From: Amycolatopsis sp. NBC_00345 | GTDB taxonomy: Bacteria > Actinomycetota > Actinomycetes > Mycobacteriales > Pseudonocardiaceae | NCBI RefSeq assembly: GCF_036116635.1 | Contig: NZ_CP107995.1 | Coordinates: 5,022,001-5,086,000, forward strand | Direction of reading: 5' to 3' | DNA length: 64,000 nucleotides | Shown here: positions 8,601-17,137 of the stretch, piece after piece | Numbering within the stretch: the stretch's first letter is position 1 | Layout: each line of letters opens with the position of its first letter | Program-made: the position numbers and the translations under genes | The notes under the pieces: generated by a model | What the model saw: only the letters and a program-made list of their open reading frames with translations | What the model was told of the DNA's origin: nothing | Database searches by the model: none

Positions 8601-9116
8601 ATGACGACTCCGGTCAGCCCTGCGGAGGTGGCCGCGGCCAATCTCGCCGGCCGGCTGCACCCGTCCCAGCGCGGCAAGGTGCTGGACGTGGTCTTCTGGA
8701 CCCTGCTCATCGTGGGTGTCGCGATGGTGTTGCTCGCGGTCATCCTTCCGCTCACCACCGACGTCTTTTCCGGTGCCAAGTCCGGGCAGTCTCTGGCAGC
8801 CATGCCCTTTGTCGTCCTGCTGGCGGTGCTGTGCCTGTTCCTCTGCTGGCGGCGTTACCGAGATCTCCACCGGCCCTTGATTCTCATCACCGGCTGGACT
8901 CACGACTTCGGGAAAGCCAGCTGCACGGACGAGTACCCCATCGGCATGAGGTTCGAGAGCCAGGGCATCATGACGGCCGAACGCCGAGAACTGCGAGCAG
9001 GTGGGAAAACCTACCTTCCGACCAGGGAAATGTGGGCACTGATCCAGCCCAACCGAAACAACACGCTGTGCATCCTGCCCAGGAGCAAGCTACTGGTGAA
9101 CGTCATCCCTTCGTGA
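8601..9116 (+). CDS. Two-TM membrane protein of unknown family (paralogue A)
   Basis: 171 residues from the ATG at 8601, preceded by GGAAGG. Two membrane segments (about residues 32-55 and 68-86) are followed by a soluble C-terminal domain. It shares with the next gene GRLHPSQRGK before TM1, TGWTHDFG just after TM2, and KLLVNVIPS at the C-terminus, so the two are tandem duplicates. Function unknown. The position behind the ESX-like genes suggests immunity, anchoring or processing of the secreted protein, but that is inference. The residues upstream of 8601 in the same frame look non-coding. Confidence 0.7.
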   Translation: MTTPVSPAEVAAANLAGRLHPSQRGKVLDVVFWTLLIVGVAMVLLAVILPLTTDVFSGAKSGQSLAAMPFVVLLAVLCLFLCWRRYRDLHRPLILITGWTHDFGKASCTDEYPIGMRFESQGIMTAERRELRAGGKTYLPTREMWALIQPNRNNTLCILPRSKLLVNVIPS

Positions 9117-9144
9117 ATCCGCCGCGCAGCAAGGAAAAACACGA

Positions 9145-9711
9145 ATGACGGCGGACGCCGAGGTGGAGCTGGCCAATCGCAACGGCCGCCTCCACCCGTC
9201 TCAGCGCGGGAAGATCCTGGACTTCAACTTCTGGGTGGCCGCCGTGCTCGTGGTCGCCGGGATCGTCGGGCTGGTGGCCCTTGTGGTCAAGGCCACCGGC
9301 GACGTCGGCGATGCGAATCAGCTGAACGAAGTCACCGGCAAGACCACCTTTTCGCCGGTGGTCATGCTGATCCCCGGCCTCCTGCTGATGGTGCTGGCGC
9401 TCGCGCTGACCGGCTGGTTCGCCTTCGTCTGCCGGCGGAGGCTGGCAGAGGTGCGCGACGGGCGGCTCGTCGCGGTCACCGGCTGGACGCACGACCTCGG
9501 GGAGGTGTCCGGCAAGCACCCGGCGCCGGGGCAGTATCCGATCTACCTGTATTCGATCATGGAGCGGATCCGGTTCACCTATCTCCTCGTGAACGGACAA
9601 AGATACCGCCTCGACGACGCGAAGCTGCGGAACCGGATCCGGGGCGAGCGCACCAATATCGTGCTGTCCACGCCCCGCACCAAGATCCTGGTGAACGTGC
9701 TCCCCGGCTGA
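9145..9711 (+). CDS. Two-TM membrane protein of unknown family (paralogue B)
   Basis: 188 residues; tandem paralogue of the preceding gene, 28 bases downstream. Shared signatures are GRLHPSQRGK (residues 14-23), two TM helices (about 30-52 and 73-96), VTGWTHDLG (about 119-127) and KILVNVLPG at the end. The C-terminal domain is predicted cytoplasmic or extracytoplasmic with mixed beta structure. I do not recognise the family. Convergent with the dehydrogenase gene that ends 6 bases downstream. Confidence 0.72.
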   Translation: MTADAEVELANRNGRLHPSQRGKILDFNFWVAAVLVVAGIVGLVALVVKATGDVGDANQLNEVTGKTTFSPVVMLIPGLLLMVLALALTGWFAFVCRRRLAEVRDGRLVAVTGWTHDLGEVSGKHPAPGQYPIYLYSIMERIRFTYLLVNGQRYRLDDAKLRNRIRGERTNIVLSTPRTKILVNVLPG

Positions 9712-9716
9712 ACCGC

Positions 9717-11207
9717 TCAGGAGTTGCCGGGAAACCCGAGGTTCACCCCCGCGTGCGAAGTGTCCGGCCACCGCGAAGTGACCACCTTCGTCCGCGTGTA
9801 GAAGTGAAACCCTTCCGGCCCATACGCGTGGCTGTCGCCGAACAGGGAGTCCTTCCAGCCGCCGAAGGAGTAGTAGCTGACCGGGACCGGGATCGGCACG
9901 TTGACGCCGACCATGCCGACCTCGACCTCGTTCTGGAAGCGCCGCGCGGCCGCGCCGTCGCCGGTGAAGATGGCGGTGCCGTTGCCGTAGGGGTTGGCGT
10001 TGATCAGGGCCAGCGCGTCGTCATACGAATCCGTGCGCGCCACCGACAGGACCGGGCCGAAGATCTCGTCGGTGTAGATCGACATTTCGGGGCGCACGTG
10101 GTCGAACAGCGTCGGGCCGAGCCAGAAGCCGTCGCCGGGAACCTCGATCCCACGGCCGTCCATCACCAGCGCAGCACCCGAGGCGACGCCTGCGTCCACA
10201 TAGGACTTCACACGCTCGTGGTGCGCCTTGGTGACCAGCGGCCCCATCTCCGACGACGGGTCCCGGCCGTCGCCGACGCGCAGCCGGGCCATCCGCTCGG
10301 TGATCTTCGCGACCAGCTCGTCGCCGACCGGGTCCACGGCGACCACCACCGACACCGCCATGCACCGTTCCCCCGCCGAGCCGAACCCGGCGGACACGGC
10401 GGCGTCCGCGGCCAGGTCGAGGTCCGCGTCGGGCAGCACGATCATGTGGTTCTTCGCCCCGCCGAGGGCCTGCACGCGCTTGCCGTGCCGGGTGCCGGTC
10501 TCGTAGACGTAGCGCGCGATCGGCGTCGAACCGACGAAGGAGATCGCCTTGACGTCGCGGTGCTCCAGCAGCCCGTCGACCGCCGTCTTGTCGCCGTGCA
10601 GCACGTTCAGCGCGCCCGCGGGCAGCCCGGCCTCGGCGAACAGCTCCGCGATGAAGACCGCGGCCGACGGGTCCTTCTCGCTCGGCTTGAGGACCACGGT
10701 GTTGCCGCACGCCAGCGCGTTCGGCACGAACCACAGCGGCACCATCGCGGGGAAGTTGAACGGCGAGATCACGCCGACCACGCCCAGCGGCTGCGCGATC
10801 GAGTAGACGTCGACGCCGGTGGACGCGTTCTCGCTGAAGCCGCCCTTCAGCAGCTGAGCGGCGCCGCACGCGTACTCCACGTTCTCGAGCGCCCGCGCGA
10901 TCTCGCCGGCCGCGTCGGACTCGACCTTGCCGTGCTCGGCCGTGACGATCTTCACCAGCTCGTGCTTGCGCGCCGAGAGCAGCTCCCGGAAGGCGAACAG
11001 CACCCGCGTGCGCCCGGCCAGCGACGTCCCGCGCCAGCCCGGCAGCGCGGCCTTGGCGGCGGCCACCGCCTGGTCCACCTCCGGCCGGCCCGCGAAATCC
11101 ACCTTCGCCCGGACCTCACCGGTCGCGGGGTCGAACACGTCCCCGGCGCGCCCGGCCGGGCCGGTGAACGGCTTGCCGTCGATCCAATGGCTGATGCGGT
11201 CGGTCAC
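9717..11207 (-). CDS. mmsA: CoA-acylating (methyl)malonate-semialdehyde dehydrogenase
   Basis: 496-residue aldehyde dehydrogenase of the MmsA/IolA branch. It converts malonate semialdehyde or methylmalonate semialdehyde with CoA and NAD to acetyl-CoA or propionyl-CoA. Hallmarks are VISPFNFPAMVP (about 145), the catalytic-Cys region GSAGERCMA (about 280), EIFGPVLSVAR (about 385) and VGVNVPIPVPVSYYSFGG, the MmsA-specific C-terminal signature. A GTG start at 11207 (VTDRISHWIDG) gives the normal N-terminus. It is divergent from the PucR gene. With the dihydropyrimidinase cluster 8 kb away, it plausibly disposes of malonate semialdehyde from beta-alanine (uracil route) or the methyl analogue (thymine route). 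Confidence 0.93.
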   Translation of the reverse strand: MTDRISHWIDGKPFTGPAGRAGDVFDPATGEVRAKVDFAGRPEVDQAVAAAKAALPGWRGTSLAGRTRVLFAFRELLSARKHELVKIVTAEHGKVESDAAGEIARALENVEYACGAAQLLKGGFSENASTGVDVYSIAQPLGVVGVISPFNFPAMVPLWFVPNALACGNTVVLKPSEKDPSAAVFIAELFAEAGLPAGALNVLHGDKTAVDGLLEHRDVKAISFVGSTPIARYVYETGTRHGKRVQALGGAKNHMIVLPDADLDLAADAAVSAGFGSAGERCMAVSVVVAVDPVGDELVAKITERMARLRVGDGRDPSSEMGPLVTKAHHERVKSYVDAGVASGAALVMDGRGIEVPGDGFWLGPTLFDHVRPEMSIYTDEIFGPVLSVARTDSYDDALALINANPYGNGTAIFTGDGAAARRFQNEVEVGMVGVNVPIPVPVSYYSFGGWKDSLFGDSHAYGPEGFHFYTRTKVVTSRWPDTSHAGVNLGFPGNS

Positions 11208-11353
11208 GACGTCCGCTCCTTCTCGTCCCGGGCACGCTGTCCACCCGAGTCTCCGGGCGGGCGCCACGCGGGCGCCATCGGCAACGTGTACGGACTGCCC
11301 GGCCCGGCCGTACAGTCTGTGCCTGCCGGTGCGGAAGGAGACCCGAGAACCCG

Positions 11354-13000
11354 ATGTACCCGACCGTCGCCGAGGTGCTCGCGCTGCCGGTGCTGCGCCA
11401 GGGCCGTCCCCACGTCGTCGCGGGCAGCGCCGGGCTGGACCGGCCCGTGCGGTGGGCGCACGTCGCCGAGATCGCCGAGATCGCGCCCCTGCTGCGTGGC
11501 GGCGAGCTGGTGCTGACCACCGGCGTCGCGCTGCCGGACGACGGCGCCGCGCTCGCCCAGTACGTCACCGACCTGGCCGAGGTCGGCGTCGCCGGGGTGG
11601 TGGTGGAGCTGGTGCGGCACTGGAGCGACCGGCTGCCGCGCGCGTTGGTCGAAGCCGCCGAGAAGCACGGTCTGCCGCTGGTCACGCTCTCGCGCGAGAC
11701 CCGCTACGTCGCCGTCACCGAGGCAGTGAACGGGCTGATCGTCGACGCGCAGGTGGCCGAGCTGCGAGCCGCGGAACGCGTGCACGAGACATTCACCGCG
11801 CTCACCGTCGCGGGCGCCGAGCCGGGCGTGGTGCTGGGCGAGGTCGCGCGGCTGACCGGGCAGCCGGTGGTGCTGGAGACCCTGGAGCACGAGGTGCTGG
11901 CCTACGACGCGGCCGGCCTCGACCCGGGCGAGCTGCTCACGGGCTGGCCGGCGCGCTCGCGGGTGGTGCAGCTCGGTGAGCGCACGGGTTACCACGCGGC
12001 GGCGGGCGGGCTGGTCACCGTCGTCGGCGCGCGCGGGCACGACTGGGGCCGGCTCGTGCTCGTCTGCGCCGAGCCACCGCCGCACCGGTACCGCGTGGTC
12101 GCCGAGCGGGCCGCCTCGGCGCTGGCCGTGCACCGGCTCGTCGCCCGCGACTCCGACACGCTCGAACGCCAGGCCCACCGAGCCGTGCTGACCGACCTGC
12201 TGGCCTCGCCCGCGCCGTCGGCCGAAGCCCTCGCCCGGGCCTCGGCGCTCGCCGTGCCGCTCAGCGGACGGCGGCTGATCGGGCTGGCCGTGCGGCCGCG
12301 GGTCGCCGCGACCACCCGGCCGGCGCTGTCCACACCGCCGCTGCTGCGCGAACTCGCCGAGGCGACCGCGCTGGCCGCGCGGCGGGCGAAGGTCTCGGCG
12401 CTGGTGGCGACGGACGAGACCGGCGTACGGGCGTTGATCGCGCTGTCTCCCGAAGCTGCGGCGGAAACCGTGCTGTCGCGGCTGGCGACCGACATCCACG
12501 AGGCCCGCGCGAGCGCGCCCTGCGTGATCGCCGTCGGCACCACCGTGACCGGGTCCGCGGAGGCGCGCCGCACGCTGGTCGAGGCCGCCCAGGTAGCGGC
12601 CGCCGCGCTGGACGAGGGCGTCGAGCGGCCGCTGCACCGGCTGCGTGACGTCCGGCTGCGCGGGCTGCTGCAGCTGCTCGAAGGCGACGAGCGGGTCAGC
12701 GCGTTCGCCGCACGTGAGCTGGGGCCGCTGCTGCAGCGCGACGCCGCGTCGGGCAGCCGGCTGGTGCAGGCGCTGCGGCACTACTGCGCGCACGGCGGCA
12801 ACAAGTCGGCCGCCGCCGTCGCCGCGCACACCTCGCGCACGGCGTATTACCAGCAGCTCGCACGGATCGAGCAGGTGCTCGGCGTGCGACTGGAGGACCC
12901 GGAGTCGATGCTGTCGCTGTACGTCGCGTTACTCGCGTACGACCTGGCCGCGGACACCCGTACGAGCGAGGAAAACTCACCCGGACGAGGACCACAGTGA
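11354..13000 (+). CDS. PucR-family transcriptional regulator
   Basis: 548 residues. The N-terminal purine-catabolism (PucR) domain starts TVAEVLALPVLRQGRPHVV and spans about 1-125; a GGDEF-like middle region follows; the C-terminal PucR helix-turn-helix is at about 470-530 (LVQALRHYCAHGGNKSAAAV, then HTSRTAYYQQLARIE). PucR-type activators govern purine, pyrimidine and related nitrogen catabolism. Divergent from mmsA with a 146-base shared promoter region, and on the same strand as the pyrimidine genes from 17138, so it is the likely pathway regulator. The effector is not deducible. Confidence 0.9.
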   Translation: MYPTVAEVLALPVLRQGRPHVVAGSAGLDRPVRWAHVAEIAEIAPLLRGGELVLTTGVALPDDGAALAQYVTDLAEVGVAGVVVELVRHWSDRLPRALVEAAEKHGLPLVTLSRETRYVAVTEAVNGLIVDAQVAELRAAERVHETFTALTVAGAEPGVVLGEVARLTGQPVVLETLEHEVLAYDAAGLDPGELLTGWPARSRVVQLGERTGYHAAAGGLVTVVGARGHDWGRLVLVCAEPPPHRYRVVAERAASALAVHRLVARDSDTLERQAHRAVLTDLLASPAPSAEALARASALAVPLSGRRLIGLAVRPRVAATTRPALSTPPLLRELAEATALAARRAKVSALVATDETGVRALIALSPEAAAETVLSRLATDIHEARASAPCVIAVGTTVTGSAEARRTLVEAAQVAAAALDEGVERPLHRLRDVRLRGLLQLLEGDERVSAFAARELGPLLQRDAASGSRLVQALRHYCAHGGNKSAAAVAAHTSRTAYYQQLARIEQVLGVRLEDPESMLSLYVALLAYDLAADTRTSEENSPGRGPQ

Positions 13001-13028
13001 GCGGCTCCCGGCTGCCGATATCCCCAGC

Positions 13029-13418
13029 ATGGTCTTCTCTTCTTTCGCCCCGATCGCCGCGTGCGTATTGGGTCTCAGCGGTGTCGCCGGTGCTGCCGCT
13101 GTCCCCGCCTCGACCGTGCCGTCGTCGATACTGCGGCTGAGCACACACGAGACGTCCGGCCGGACCGCGGCCACCTCGCTGACCTGCCGGCCCACCGGCG
13201 GCAGCCACCCCCAGCGCGACACCGCGTGCGCCGCGCTGATCGCCGCGGGCGGCGACTTCACCCGGATCAAGCCGCGGCTGCAGCGCTGCACGATGCTCTA
13301 CGCGCCGGTGGACGTGTCCGCCGTCGGCACCTGGGCCGGCTATCCGGTGTCGTTCCACACGACTTACCCGAACAAGTGCATGGCGGACGCCCAGTCCGCC
13401 GGCGTTTTCGCCTTTTAG
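13029..13418 (+). CDS. Subtilisin inhibitor-like (SSI family) secreted protein
   Basis: 129 residues. A signal peptide (about 1-28, ending AGAAAVPAS) is followed by an SSI domain with its four cysteines: LTCRPTGG, DTACAALIAAGGDF, RCTMLYAPVDVSAVGTW and NKCMADAQSAGVFAF. By comparison with classical SSI (CPMVYDPV) the reactive-site P1 residue is Met, with Leu at P1'. The last residues SAGVFAF match the SSI end. Such inhibitors block secreted subtilisins and related proteases. Its coding end overlaps the convergent DUF4173 gene by 4 bases. Confidence 0.88.
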   Translation: MVFSSFAPIAACVLGLSGVAGAAAVPASTVPSSILRLSTHETSGRTAATSLTCRPTGGSHPQRDTACAALIAAGGDFTRIKPRLQRCTMLYAPVDVSAVGTWAGYPVSFHTTYPNKCMADAQSAGVFAF

Positions 13419-15043
13419 CGGCAGCCCGCCACCGGCAGGTGGACACTCCGCGCACTGGCCCGGCTGAAATTCCAGCCGGGCCAGCTGTCGTCCGGGAGGT
13501 CCCGCAGCACCGGGCGGAGCACGCAGCCGGCGTCCGGCAGCCGCTGTGCCACCACGGGCACGACGTCGGTGGAGAACCCGCCGAGGTAACGGACGTCGAG
13601 CGGCTTCCCCTGCGCGGTGCGGTCGATGTTGGCGCCGGCGATCAGCGCCTCCGGATCGGCCACGGCCAGTGCCAGCAGCGCGGCCGCCGCCGTCGCGATC
13701 GCGGCCCGCGGCAGCCAGGCCGAGCGCAGCCGCACCAGCGCGGCGCCGACCAGCAGGAACACACAGCCGAGCCAGATCTCGCAGACCTCCACGAGCAGGC
13801 GCAGCACGGTGAAGCCGTACGCCTCCTGGTAAGTCCACATGCGACTCAGCGCCGAGAGGACCAGGACCAGGCTCAACGCGGCCAGTGCGCCGAGCAGGAC
13901 CCGCTGGCCGATCCGGTCGCCCTTCAGCTCGCGCGGCCCCCAGCGCAAGGCGGCGGCGATGATGGCGAGTGTCAGGACGGTGCACGCGCAGAGCTGCCAG
14001 AAGCCGCCGCGGGCGTACTCGGCGGAAGTCAGGCCACCGGTGCGCAGCACGTAATCCTTGCCACCGAACAGGACCACGATCCGGACGGTGACGAAACCGG
14101 CGAAGATCACCACCAGCGTGGCGAGCGGTAGAGTCCACAGCAGACGGTCACCTCGTGCGACTCGCGGTCCGTCGGCAGCGGGATGCGGTGGCGACGCGAG
14201 CAGGTAACACGCCCCGGTGACAACGAACAGCGCGGCACCGAACAAGAAGGCCCAGCGGAAGATCGTGCCGACCCCCAGATCCGGCGGCACCATCCCCCCG
14301 ACGAAGTGCGCGAAGGTCGGGTCCGCGCTCGTCAGCAGCGGCAGGAACACCGCGACCACCGCGACGGCAGCGACCACGGCGCCGAGCACACGGCCGCGCT
14401 GCCGCCCCACCCCGCGAAGCCCGCGTGCCACCCACGGGATCGACCCGAACGCCTCGATGGGCAGCGCGAGCACGTCGTAGAACGCGGTGTTCATGGTGCG
14501 CCGCCCGACCACCGCGAGCGAACCGGTGACGACCGCCGTGAGTCCACAAAGGATGAACAGCCAGCCGGACGCCCGCACCGCGCCCACCGCCAGCAGCGCC
14601 AGGGTAAGCGCGGCCCACCCCGCGCTGGCCCGCGTGAAGTGCCGGGGCGCGTCAGCCGGCCGCGCCCGCCGGTCCACCGCGACGATCGCCCCGGCCAGCA
14701 CCGCGGCGGTCAGCACCCAGCCGATCCCGGGCCGGTCCAGCGGCACCACCACCGCGGCCACCAGCCCGGCCGCCCCGGCGGCGGGCAGCACCGCGGCGGC
14801 CATCGGCACCACCTCGGACTTCGGTGGCAGCGCGGGCAGCATCAGCACCGGCACCGTGAGCTGCGGGCTCGACGGCCCCGGCGCAGCTTGCGGCCTTGCC
14901 CCCGTCTCGGCTGCCGAACCGGCCGCGTCCTGCGTCTTCGCGGCTTGCAGCACGGACTCGGCCCAGCCCCGCGCCGTCCCTTCCGCGCCCGGCGGAACAG
15001 CGTGCGCCGGTCGGCGTCTGGATTCCGGATCTGTTTCGGACAA
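13415..15043 (-). CDS. DUF4173-type polytopic membrane protein
   Basis: 542 residues. A polar, Pro/Ala-rich N-terminus (about 75 residues) precedes 10-12 predicted membrane helices, including FLPLLTSADPTFAHFV and the conserved TVRIVVLFGGKDYVLRTGGL and TSAEYARGGFWQL segments. These match DUF4173/DUF4153-like membrane proteins. Function is unknown. It precedes the two-component genes on the same strand only in that both read leftward; a 93-base gap separates it from the histidine kinase, so it could be in the same transcript. Confidence 0.82.
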   Translation of the reverse strand: MSETDPESRRRPAHAVPPGAEGTARGWAESVLQAAKTQDAAGSAAETGARPQAAPGPSSPQLTVPVLMLPALPPKSEVVPMAAAVLPAAGAAGLVAAVVVPLDRPGIGWVLTAAVLAGAIVAVDRRARPADAPRHFTRASAGWAALTLALLAVGAVRASGWLFILCGLTAVVTGSLAVVGRRTMNTAFYDVLALPIEAFGSIPWVARGLRGVGRQRGRVLGAVVAAVAVVAVFLPLLTSADPTFAHFVGGMVPPDLGVGTIFRWAFLFGAALFVVTGACYLLASPPHPAADGPRVARGDRLLWTLPLATLVVIFAGFVTVRIVVLFGGKDYVLRTGGLTSAEYARGGFWQLCACTVLTLAIIAAALRWGPRELKGDRIGQRVLLGALAALSLVLVLSALSRMWTYQEAYGFTVLRLLVEVCEIWLGCVFLLVGAALVRLRSAWLPRAAIATAAAALLALAVADPEALIAGANIDRTAQGKPLDVRYLGGFSTDVVPVVAQRLPDAGCVLRPVLRDLPDDSWPGWNFSRASARSVHLPVAGCR

Positions 15044-15136
15044 GGTTTTCCGCCTTTCTCCATGACGAACTCACGCTGCGTCGAAGCACGCAGCGTGGTC
15101 CGCTTTCGCGAATGTCGGATCGACGAGTCAGACGGG

Positions 15137-16216
15137 TCAGGCGGGCAGCGTCACCCGGATCCGGCAGCCCTCCGGGAGAGCACCCGAGTCCGGGGAAACC
15201 GCACCGCCACCGGGAATCAGGGCAGGCGTGTCCGGCGCGACGACCGCGATCGAACCGCCGTGCAGTTCCACCACCCAGCGGGCGATGGCCAGGCCGAGGC
15301 CCGTCCCGCCGCCGCCGGCGCGTTCGCCGCGGGTGAAGCGTTCGAAGACGCGCGCGCGGTCCGCCGGCGGGATGCCGGGGCCTTCGTCGCGGACCTCGAT
15401 GTGGGCCACGTCCGCGTCGACCACCGCGCGGACCTCCACCGAGCCGCCCGCGGGGCCGTGCCGGGCGGCGTTCTCCAGCAGGTTCACCACCACCTGGTAC
15501 AGCCGCGCGCGGTCCGCCGTCACCGCCGCGCCCGGCGGCGACACCGACACGTCGAACCGCACGCCCCGGCCCGCGGCGGCGGCCATGGCCTCCGCCTCCT
15601 CCGCGACCTCGGCGAGCAGTTCCGCCAGGTCCACCCGGGAGAAGTCCAGCGACAGCGTCCCGCCGTCGATGCGCGAGAGGTCCAGCAGCTCGGTGACGAG
15701 CCGGCCCAGCCGTTCCGTCTGGTGCAGCGCCGTCCGCAGGGTGGCCGGGTCCGGCGAGGCGACGCCGTCCACGAGGTTCTCCAGCACGCCGTTCAACGCG
15801 GTGATCGGCGTGCGCAGCTCGTGCGACACGTTCGCGATCAGCTCGCGGCGCTGCTGGTCGGCCGTAGCCAGGTCGGCCGCCATCTGGTTGAACGCGTGGG
15901 CCAGCGAGCCCACCTCGTCACGGGCGGTGGCGCGGACGCGGCGGGTGTAGTCCCCCTTCGCCATCGCGCGCGCCGCGGCCGTCATCTCGCGCAGCGGGCG
16001 GGTCATCCCGTGGGCCAGGATCTGCGACGTGACCAGCGCGATCAGCATCGCCGTGACCGTGGTCTTCGGCGGCAGCCAGCCGATCCGCCAGTTGAAGAAG
16101 GCGAACGCGATCCCGCCCGAGGCGAGCAGCAGGATGGCCAGCTTGAGCTTGATCGACCGGATCGGGTCGAGCGGGCGCGGCAGCAGGTCCACGAGCTTGC
16201 CCAGGAACACCCTCAC
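15137..16216 (-). CDS. Sensor histidine kinase (HAMP-HisKA-HATPase)
   Basis: 359 residues from a GTG at 16216 that overlaps the response regulator stop as GTGA. Two N-terminal membrane helices (about 20-40 and 50-70) are separated by a very short external loop, then a HAMP domain (TRPLREMTAAARAMAKGDY), the phosphoacceptor box ANVSHELRTPITAL (His near 137), N box NLLENAARHG, G1 DEGPGIPP and G2 GGTGLGLAIAR. The tiny loop suggests it senses an intramembrane or membrane-partner signal. Cognate regulator is the overlapping upstream gene. Confidence 0.93.
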   Translation of the reverse strand: MRVFLGKLVDLLPRPLDPIRSIKLKLAILLLASGGIAFAFFNWRIGWLPPKTTVTAMLIALVTSQILAHGMTRPLREMTAAARAMAKGDYTRRVRATARDEVGSLAHAFNQMAADLATADQQRRELIANVSHELRTPITALNGVLENLVDGVASPDPATLRTALHQTERLGRLVTELLDLSRIDGGTLSLDFSRVDLAELLAEVAEEAEAMAAAAGRGVRFDVSVSPPGAAVTADRARLYQVVVNLLENAARHGPAGGSVEVRAVVDADVAHIEVRDEGPGIPPADRARVFERFTRGERAGGGGTGLGLAIARWVVELHGGSIAVVAPDTPALIPGGGAVSPDSGALPEGCRIRVTLPA

Positions 16217-16908
16217 GCCGGCACCTCCAGCGCGTAGCCCACCCCGTGCACCGTCCGGATCAGGTCGGCGCCGAGCTTGCGCCGCAACGCCTTGATGTGG
16301 CTGTCCACCGCGCGCGTGGTGGCGCCGCCGGCGTGCACGTCCCAGTCCCACACCTCGGCCAGCAGCCGTTCGCGCGGCTGTACCGAGCGCGGCCGCCGCG
16401 CGAAGTGCACCAGCAGGTCGAACTCGATGGGCGTCAGCTGCGCGGGCTCCCCGGCCCGCGTCACCCGGCGCTCGTCGATGTCGATCTCCAGGTCGCCCAG
16501 CACGATCCGCTCCGGCCCGGGCCGCGCGGACGAGCGCTCCACGCGCCGCAGCAGGGCGTGCACCCGGGCGGTGAGCACACGCATGGAGAACGGCTTCGTC
16601 AGGTAGTCGTCGGCGCCGACCCCGAGCCCGACCAGCAGATCGGTCTCGTCGGCACGCGCGGTGAGCATCAGCACCGGCACCGGCCGGCGCGCCTGGATCC
16701 GGCGGCACACCTCGAGCCCGTCGAACCCGGGCAGCATCACGTCCAGCACCACCAGGTCCGGCCCGGTCGCGGCCTCCGCCGCCACCGCGGCCGGCCCGTC
16801 GTGGGCGAGTTCCACCGTGAACCCCTCGGCCCGCAGCCGGGCGGCGATCGACGCGGCGATCGTCAGGTCGTCCTCGACGACCAGCACCCGCCGTCCCCCT
16901 CTGTCCAT
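16213..16908 (-). CDS. OmpR/PhoB-family response regulator
   Basis: 231 residues from ATG at 16908 (MDRGGRRVLVVEDD). The receiver domain has the acidic pair ED near 13-14, phosphoacceptor Asp in VVLDVMLPG (about 57) and Lys in YLTKPF (about 109). The C-terminal winged helix carries LTPIEFDLLVHFARRP and VDSHIKALRRKLG. It pairs with the overlapping histidine kinase. Regulon not deducible. The divergent 229-base gap to the transporter gene may hold both promoters. Confidence 0.94.
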   Translation of the reverse strand: MDRGGRRVLVVEDDLTIAASIAARLRAEGFTVELAHDGPAAVAAEAATGPDLVVLDVMLPGFDGLEVCRRIQARRPVPVLMLTARADETDLLVGLGVGADDYLTKPFSMRVLTARVHALLRRVERSSARPGPERIVLGDLEIDIDERRVTRAGEPAQLTPIEFDLLVHFARRPRSVQPRERLLAEVWDWDVHAGGATTRAVDSHIKALRRKLGADLIRTVHGVGYALEVPA

Positions 16909-17137
16909 GCCGACGACTCTAGGGAACCACCGTGGAGGCCATCCGGGTGAGCTGTGGAGATCCTGTGGAGAACGCGAGTGTGTTTCGATCACTTTGCGCG
17001 AGTGCTACCGGCAGATTGTGACCCAGGTCATGCACCGCCGGGGCGTTCCGCGCAATCGGCAGACTGCGCCGAGGGCGGCCGATCGGTGAACAGTCTGCAT
17101 ATGCCACCCGCGCGCACCCGGCGCGCAGGATTCCGCA

